From Brevibacillus antibioticus (GTDB lineage: Bacteria > Bacillota > Bacilli > Brevibacillales > Brevibacillaceae), in the NCBI RefSeq assembly GCF_005217615.1, contig NZ_SZNK01000001.1, positions 3,188,501 to 3,252,500 of the forward strand: a stretch of 64,000 nt of DNA, read 5' to 3'. Made by a program: the position numbers and the translations under genes. Shown here piece after piece: positions 59,951-64,000 of the stretch. The notes beneath the pieces were generated by a model that worked only from the letters and a program-made list of their open reading frames with translations, did no database searches and was not told the DNA's origin. The first letter of the stretch is position 1. Every line of letters starts with the position of its first letter.

Positions 59951-60029
59951 AAGCGCAGGCACATGTTTTCCAGTCGCCTTTTTCCTCACTGCGTTCGGGC
60001 GGTCTCCTTCCAAACATGTACCTGCGCTT
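59951..60029. repeat. Intergenic inverted repeat with 18-bp arms
   Basis: AAGCGCAGGCACATGTTT (59951-59968) pairs with AAACATGTACCTGCGCTT (60012-60029) with one mismatch, around a 43-base region that itself has GTCGCC/GGCGGT. Between the Rrf2 promoter and the 3' end of the GNAT gene; might be a terminator for GNAT or a repetitive palindrome. Confidence 0.7.
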
Positions 60030-60060
60030 TTCGGACAACAGTTGCTTCTGCGGGGCTTTT

Positions 60061-60534
60061 TTAAATAAGTTTTTTTATAAAAAGGATTTCATCGCGGATG
60101 GGGATGCCGTTGTCAGCGATGAGAGGGATTTCTGGTTTGATTTGGCGGGCTTTGTCTACAGCATTGATGTACAGTTCGTGAAGCTGATAGCCTCTTTTTT
60201 GGTAAAAGCCCATGGCGTGCAGGTTATCGTTGGTGGTGACGAGCTTCATGCGGTGGCAGCCTTTTTCTTTGGCGGTCTGCTCTACTTGATTGAGGAGTGC
60301 GGTCCCGATTCCTTTGTTTTCGATCACACTGTCCAAGGAAATGATTTCACATTCCTGATCTTCGAGTACATAGGAAATAAATCCGTTGATTGTACCATCT
60401 TCCCCCTTCACTGCGTAGCCATCCAGCGCATCGCATTGGAAGACGCCACTGGAGATGACCATTTGCGGACTTCCCCAGTGTTTGATGAAAAATTCAGTGA
60501 TGACGTTTTTGTCCAGTTCGCTTGTTGAAATCAT
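60061..60534 (-). CDS. GNAT-family N-acetyltransferase
   Basis: 157 aa. Acetyl-CoA loop SVIENKGIGTALLNQVE (about 70-85, with GIGTAL) and the C-terminal GFYQKRGYQLHELY. Start uncertain: ATG 60534 has AAGG nine bases upstream, while a TTG two codons before fits a better GGAGAGGTG. Substrate unknown. Follows the quinone-reductase terminator on the same strand. Confidence 0.85.
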   Translation of the reverse strand: MISTSELDKNVITEFFIKHWGSPQMVISSGVFQCDALDGYAVKGEDGTINGFISYVLEDQECEIISLDSVIENKGIGTALLNQVEQTAKEKGCHRMKLVTTNDNLHAMGFYQKRGYQLHELYINAVDKARQIKPEIPLIADNGIPIRDEILFIKKLI

Positions 60535-60562
60535 CCGCAAAGCCTTCACCTCTCCAAAATGA

Positions 60563-60599
60563 TAAAGCGAAAGCCCCTGCTTGTGAGTCAGCAAGGGGC
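60563..60599 (-). terminator. Terminator of the quinone reductase gene
   Basis: GCCCCTTGC pairs with GCAGGGGC around a 10-base loop on the minus strand, followed by TTTCGCTTT. Confidence 0.75.
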
Positions 60600-60608
60600 A
60601 CCATATGT

Positions 60609-61589
60609 TTACGAGCGTACATCCAGCAGTACTTTTCCCGTACTCGCCCTGCTCTCTACCCACGCATGGGCGTTCGCTGCTTCTTCCAATGCAAAATGCT
60701 TGCCGATCTTGATGTCCAGCTGTCCATTCGCCAAATAGTCTAAAACTTGCTTGGCTGTATCTTGCAACAAGTGTGGACGCAGCTTGCGTGTCGTACCAAA
60801 GCTAAAGCCTAAAACAGAGCGGCAGCTTGCGTGCAAATCGATTGTCTTGATCTGACCGATTTCGCCGCTGGCATTGCCAAAATGGACGAGTCGGCCGTAC
60901 CAAGCGAGGCACTCGAGACTACGCTCGCTCACCGTTCCAGAAATCGAGTCCAAAATGACATCAGCTCCCGCACCATCCGTCAGCGCGCGTACCCTTTCCA
61001 CAAAATCTTCGCGATCATTGCAAATCACATGGTCGGCACCGGCTGATAAGGCAATTTCCGCCTTTGCCCCATTACCGACTGTGCCGATGACACGACCTGC
61101 TCCGAGCAGCTTGGCTAACTGAATCGCCGTCGTCCCGATTCCGCCTGCCGCAGCGTGAATCAGTACGGTTTCCCCTTTGGCAATGCGAGCAACCTTCGCC
61201 AACAACTGGTACGAAGTAAATGACACGACTGGGCAAGCGGCTGCTGTTTCCGTGCTGATTTGATCGGGCAATACGAAGGTCAAGCTCTCATCCGCCACGA
61301 TATACTCGGCGTATGATCCGTTAGCCGGAAAGGCGATGACTCGCTGCCCCACCTTCAGGCTTTGCACCTCTTCCCCTACCTGTTCGATCACGCCAGTCGC
61401 ATCGAGTCCCGGGATAAACGGCAGCTTGGCTGCGCCCTTTTTTCCGTATCTGGATTTGATATCGGCATAATTGACACTGGTCATCTCGACGCGGATCAGC
61501 ACCTGTGTAGGTGACATGGATGGCATCTCGACTTCGGCATATTTCATCGTTTCCGGCCCACCTAATTCTGTTACCAGGATCGCTTTCAT
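60609..61589 (-). CDS. Quinone oxidoreductase-type NADPH-dependent enzyme
   Basis: 326 aa, zinc-free medium-chain reductase. Typical blocks: GLDATGVIEQVGEEVQ, AAAGGIGTTAIQLAKLLGA nucleotide loop (about 147-165), ITWYGRLVHFGNASGE-type segment and no zinc-site cysteines. Reduces quinones or other unsaturated carbonyls with NADPH. GGAGGAGTTTTTC precedes the ATG. Confidence 0.9.
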   Translation of the reverse strand: MKAILVTELGGPETMKYAEVEMPSMSPTQVLIRVEMTSVNYADIKSRYGKKGAAKLPFIPGLDATGVIEQVGEEVQSLKVGQRVIAFPANGSYAEYIVADESLTFVLPDQISTETAAACPVVSFTSYQLLAKVARIAKGETVLIHAAAGGIGTTAIQLAKLLGAGRVIGTVGNGAKAEIALSAGADHVICNDREDFVERVRALTDGAGADVILDSISGTVSERSLECLAWYGRLVHFGNASGEIGQIKTIDLHASCRSVLGFSFGTTRKLRPHLLQDTAKQVLDYLANGQLDIKIGKHFALEEAANAHAWVESRASTGKVLLDVRS

Positions 61590-61622
61590 GAAAAACTCCT
61601 CCAGACCATAGTGGAATGATTG

Positions 61623-62210
61623 TCAGTTTTGAAGAACGGTCATGATCTCAGCTTTTTTCGCTGCGTACTCCTCGTCAATAAGCACTGGCGTAAACGCTGC
61701 TCGCGGCATGTCCACCAATAGATCATGCCAAGATTTGCAGCCTTGATAAGCAGCGTCAATCGGGATTTCTACCGGCTGCTCTAATCGATACATCCGCACG
61801 AACAAAATGTGCAGTGGCTGTTTTTTCTTCCAATGTAGACGCACATCTGCAAAATCATCCGTCCAGATGTGGAAAGGTGATAGCGCACGCAGCTTGGCTT
61901 CGTCCATCAGCTCTACATCGTCGGTTACTTCGGCAAAATATTTGATCGTCACCGTCTTCTTGTCCATTGTCCAGCCTTCGAGGGTCGCATCTAACAGGTG
62001 TTGGTAGTCTGTCTTTACCATGTCGCGCTTCTGGTGCTCATAGGTCGGATACAAATAGAATTGATTGTTTTCCAAGCGGAATTCTCGTGTTTCTTCGTAT
62101 AACCCACCCTTGCGGATCGTGATGATCTGCTCACCTTCTCCAAGCGCTTTGACGGCGACTGCCCATTCCTTCAAGCTAAGGGGGGATAGCGGCTGTACGA
62201 TCGACTGCAT
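61623..62210 (-). CDS. DUF1802 protein
   Basis: 195 aa. DUF1802 markers: LKEWAVAVKALGEGEQIITIRKGG at about 13-36 and FYLYPTYEHQKRD at about 51-63. Soluble, no known catalytic motif. The gene stands between the quinone reductase and nadR genes on the same strand; function unknown. Confidence 0.85.
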   Translation of the reverse strand: MQSIVQPLSPLSLKEWAVAVKALGEGEQIITIRKGGLYEETREFRLENNQFYLYPTYEHQKRDMVKTDYQHLLDATLEGWTMDKKTVTIKYFAEVTDDVELMDEAKLRALSPFHIWTDDFADVRLHWKKKQPLHILFVRMYRLEQPVEIPIDAAYQGCKSWHDLLVDMPRAAFTPVLIDEEYAAKKAEIMTVLQN

Positions 62211-62252
62211 GCAGCAACGGCTCCCTTCTACTGTCAGAATCGTTTGATGACT

Positions 62253-63311
62253 TTAGTCTAGCCCAATTCCAGCTCGTTGAGAAGTCGTCTTCAACAGTTG
62301 ATCGACATGCTGCATAGCTCCTTGCAGTCTATCGGCATAATTCCCTCGCAATGTCACGTACGTAATTCCCCGCTCGTCCAGCATCTGACGCAGCTTTTCG
62401 TGATTGTGCAGGCGCACTTGCTCTTCTCCGTGCACACGCAGTCCATCATCTACCCATGCGACATCTGGCTCCATCAATAGCCACAAATCATACACTTGCT
62501 CTTTGGCAATCTGGTCAAGAACAGGGAAGGTTTGCCCGGTGTACAGTTCAGAGTAAAACTGGGTGACAATCGCTTCGGTATCGATAAACAAGAGCTTGTT
62601 GGCTTGCTGGAGCGCTTTGTATTCTTCCATTTTGTGACCATACGCGATGTGCGGGAAATACTCCGGTGTCAAAATCGTATCGCAGCCCCCGACTTCTTCG
62701 CAGATTGTGCGCCCATACTCCTCGACAAACACGGTGTTGTAGATTTTCGCAAGATAGCGGGTCAAGGTCGATTTTCCGCAGCTCTCTGTTCCTACTACGA
62801 CTACCTTTTTGACGAAATAGGGCTGAACAATAGCCGGGATGTGCTGCCAATGAGCGAAGACCCCCTCGTTGCGAATCTGGGTAGCAGAGATCGGCACTTG
62901 GCTGCGTGACTCATCGAGAATGATGTGCGCTGCCTCCGGGTATAAACGGCGAAAAATCGGATCATAGGCGGACTCTGAGCTAAAAACCAGATCAATTTTT
63001 TTCCCGATCTTGCGCTTGATGTCCGCTGCTCCCGCCTCCCAATCGTAGCTCTCGTCGCTATCCGCAAGATCCTCGACTACAAGCACACGGACATTTTCCA
63101 TGTCCTTAACCAGCGTGGACAGCCATCTCAACCGTACTTCATAGGGAATGGGCTTGATTCCTGCCTCCTCACACAGCTTTTGGTCGCGTGTAGGGCTGTG
63201 CGAGAGAACGACGTACAGCTCGTCGCAGCGGCAGGCCGCCTGTGTTATTGCGTATACATGTCCTTGATGAAGTGGCAAAAATTTGCCGCCAATGAAGCCT
63301 ACGCCCCCCAT
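62253..63311 (-). CDS. nadR: NadR-like NMN adenylyltransferase/nicotinamide riboside kinase
   Basis: 352 aa. N-terminal nucleotidyltransferase (GGKFLPLHQGHVYAI with H-x-G-H, and SATQIRNEG) and C-terminal kinase (Walker A GTESCGKST, about 195-203). Makes NMN from nicotinamide riboside and then NAD. Unlike enterobacterial NadR there is no DNA-binding domain. Start at ATG 63311 after GGGAGGGGCAGAC; 44 in-frame codons upstream lie in pnuC. It overlaps pnuC by 13 bases. Confidence 0.92.
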   Translation of the reverse strand: MGGVGFIGGKFLPLHQGHVYAITQAACRCDELYVVLSHSPTRDQKLCEEAGIKPIPYEVRLRWLSTLVKDMENVRVLVVEDLADSDESYDWEAGAADIKRKIGKKIDLVFSSESAYDPIFRRLYPEAAHIILDESRSQVPISATQIRNEGVFAHWQHIPAIVQPYFVKKVVVVGTESCGKSTLTRYLAKIYNTVFVEEYGRTICEEVGGCDTILTPEYFPHIAYGHKMEEYKALQQANKLLFIDTEAIVTQFYSELYTGQTFPVLDQIAKEQVYDLWLLMEPDVAWVDDGLRVHGEEQVRLHNHEKLRQMLDERGITYVTLRGNYADRLQGAMQHVDQLLKTTSQRAGIGLD

Positions 63312-64000
63312 GTCTGCCCCTCCCTTTGCTTGCGATACTGTCTTACCCAGTTCATCAAGCCGTAGATGGCATTCACCAAATAAGCGGACCACATGACCAG
63401 CATCGAGATATCGCTTCCGTCCTTCAAAAACGCTACCAGCCACATGTAGATCGTGAACAAATCAATGATGATCCAGACCACCCACTGCTCGACCAAGCGC
63501 TTCACCATGAAAAGCATCGCGATGACGGAGAGAACAGCCGTCAAGGAATCGACAAAAGGCAAAGCCCCGCCCATTTGTTTCAATATAAACCCATAGGCAA
63601 TCGTTGCAATGATACTCAAGAGAGTCCACCAGATGCGTGCACGATTGGACAAAATCGTAATCTTGACGTCATTCTGTTTGACTTCCGACACGCGGTTTTT
63701 ACGCCACAAGTAGAGTCCTATGAATTGCATCGGCAAAAAATAGAGAAGATTCAGCATGACTTCGCCATAGTACTTTTGCCCATAGGCAACGAACGCGTAC
63801 AAAACCACATTGATGATACCCGGGTAGTAGCTCCACGTCTTTCCTTTGGCGACGAGCACGACACTCACCATCCCTGTCAAGGAGGCGATCAAGCCGATGA
63901 ATGTATCATCCAGCGCGAAATACAAGTAGAGGGTAACGAGTGTAAACGAGATGAGCCAAATTTTTTCAAACCAATTCCAGTCTGCTAAAAAGCCGGTGCT
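63299..64000 (-). CDS. pnuC: Nicotinamide riboside transporter PnuC, N-terminus cut
   Basis: At least 233 aa inside the window; the reading frame stays open to the right edge, so the true start is outside (the apparent start at 63925 is an internal TTG). About seven membrane helices; conserved GKTWSYYPGIINVVLYAF, W-RKN, and VVWIIIDLFTIYMW segments. It imports nicotinamide riboside, which the downstream NadR kinase traps. Confidence 0.93.
   Translation of the reverse strand, partial: STGFLADWNWFEKIWLISFTLVTLYLYFALDDTFIGLIASLTGMVSVVLVAKGKTWSYYPGIINVVLYAFVAYGQKYYGEVMLNLLYFLPMQFIGLYLWRKNRVSEVKQNDVKITILSNRARIWWTLLSIIATIAYGFILKQMGGALPFVDSLTAVLSVIAMLFMVKRLVEQWVVWIIIDLFTIYMWLVAFLKDGSDISMLVMWSAYLVNAIYGLMNWVRQYRKQREGQTWGA

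Noticed and set aside
63299-63925. pnuC start at 63925
   Set aside because: The codon there is TTG inside a longer open frame that continues to the window edge with membrane-helix sequence, so the start is outside the window.
1-64000. CRISPR array, tRNA genes, insertion sequence or prophage
   Set aside because: No direct-repeat/spacer pattern, no cloverleaf I could defend, and no transposase or phage gene seen in either strand.

Overview
The window reads as chromosome of a Gram-positive, spore-forming bacterium of the Bacillales, most likely Brevibacillus or a close relative. Support comes from the infC-rpmI-rplT cluster with an L20-type leader, T-box leaders on thrS and ileS, the spore-germination pair cwlJ-gerQ, a YtxC-like protein beside thrS, strong AGGAGG ribosome binding sites, frequent TTG/GTG starts and many U-tailed terminators. 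No rRNA, tRNA, CRISPR array, prophage or intact transposon was seen. The genus is an inference from gene content, not a database match.

Layout. 1-3 kb: a truncated gene at the left edge, two tandem paralogous secreted mini-proteins, and an R2-like ligand-binding oxidase divergent from a GAF/LuxR regulator. 3-12.4 kb: translation and housekeeping genes on the minus strand (rplT, rpmI, infC with an AUU start, moaA, an amino-acid-type chemoreceptor, thrS with T-box, a YtxC-like gene, mqnC). 12.4-25 kb: small membrane proteins, a DedA-like protein, a MerR/acyl-CoA ligase/acyl-CoA dehydrogenase operon, cwlJ-gerQ, an unusual HTH-DUF2087-GIY-YIG protein, PilZ, an Eis-like acetyltransferase, an MFS exporter and a Nudix hydrolase. 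25-30.5 kb: a 211-bp nested inverted-repeat element, a FadR-like/fatty-acid-hydroxylase operon with a clear operator, ilvE, an SDR and a DUF92 protein. 30.5-35.5 kb: two adjacent, paralogous LysR-MFS divergent pairs. 35.5-41.1 kb: a four-gene MacAB-like ABC system with two ATPases, one carrying an AbrB-like tail. 41-53.5 kb: accessory genes (phosphotransferase, MarR-DoxX regulon, serine hydrolase, peptidases with a LysR, TetR-DUF2306, oxidoreductase) and three gene remnants (sugar-permease scrap, frameshifted secreted protein, trpS tail). 53.6-64 kb: IleRS of the eukaryote-like class with a T-box, a multidrug MFS, an Rrf2-controlled IDEAL/thioredoxin-like operon, GNAT, quinone reductase, DUF1802, and the pnuC-nadR salvage pair running off the right edge.

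How the genes work together. The strongest novel signals are regulatory. Six local regulators have near-perfect palindromes placed on core promoter elements next to their own genes (LiuR-like MerR, FadR-like GntR, MarR, TetR, Rrf2, and an unassigned TetR-type site in the R2lox promoter). For MarR and Rrf2 a second copy of the same palindrome lies at the neighbouring operon, which defines small regulons: MarR-DoxX and Rrf2-IDEAL-thioredoxin. Most starts were chosen by ribosome-binding-site spacing and family length; where this is uncertain the entry says so.
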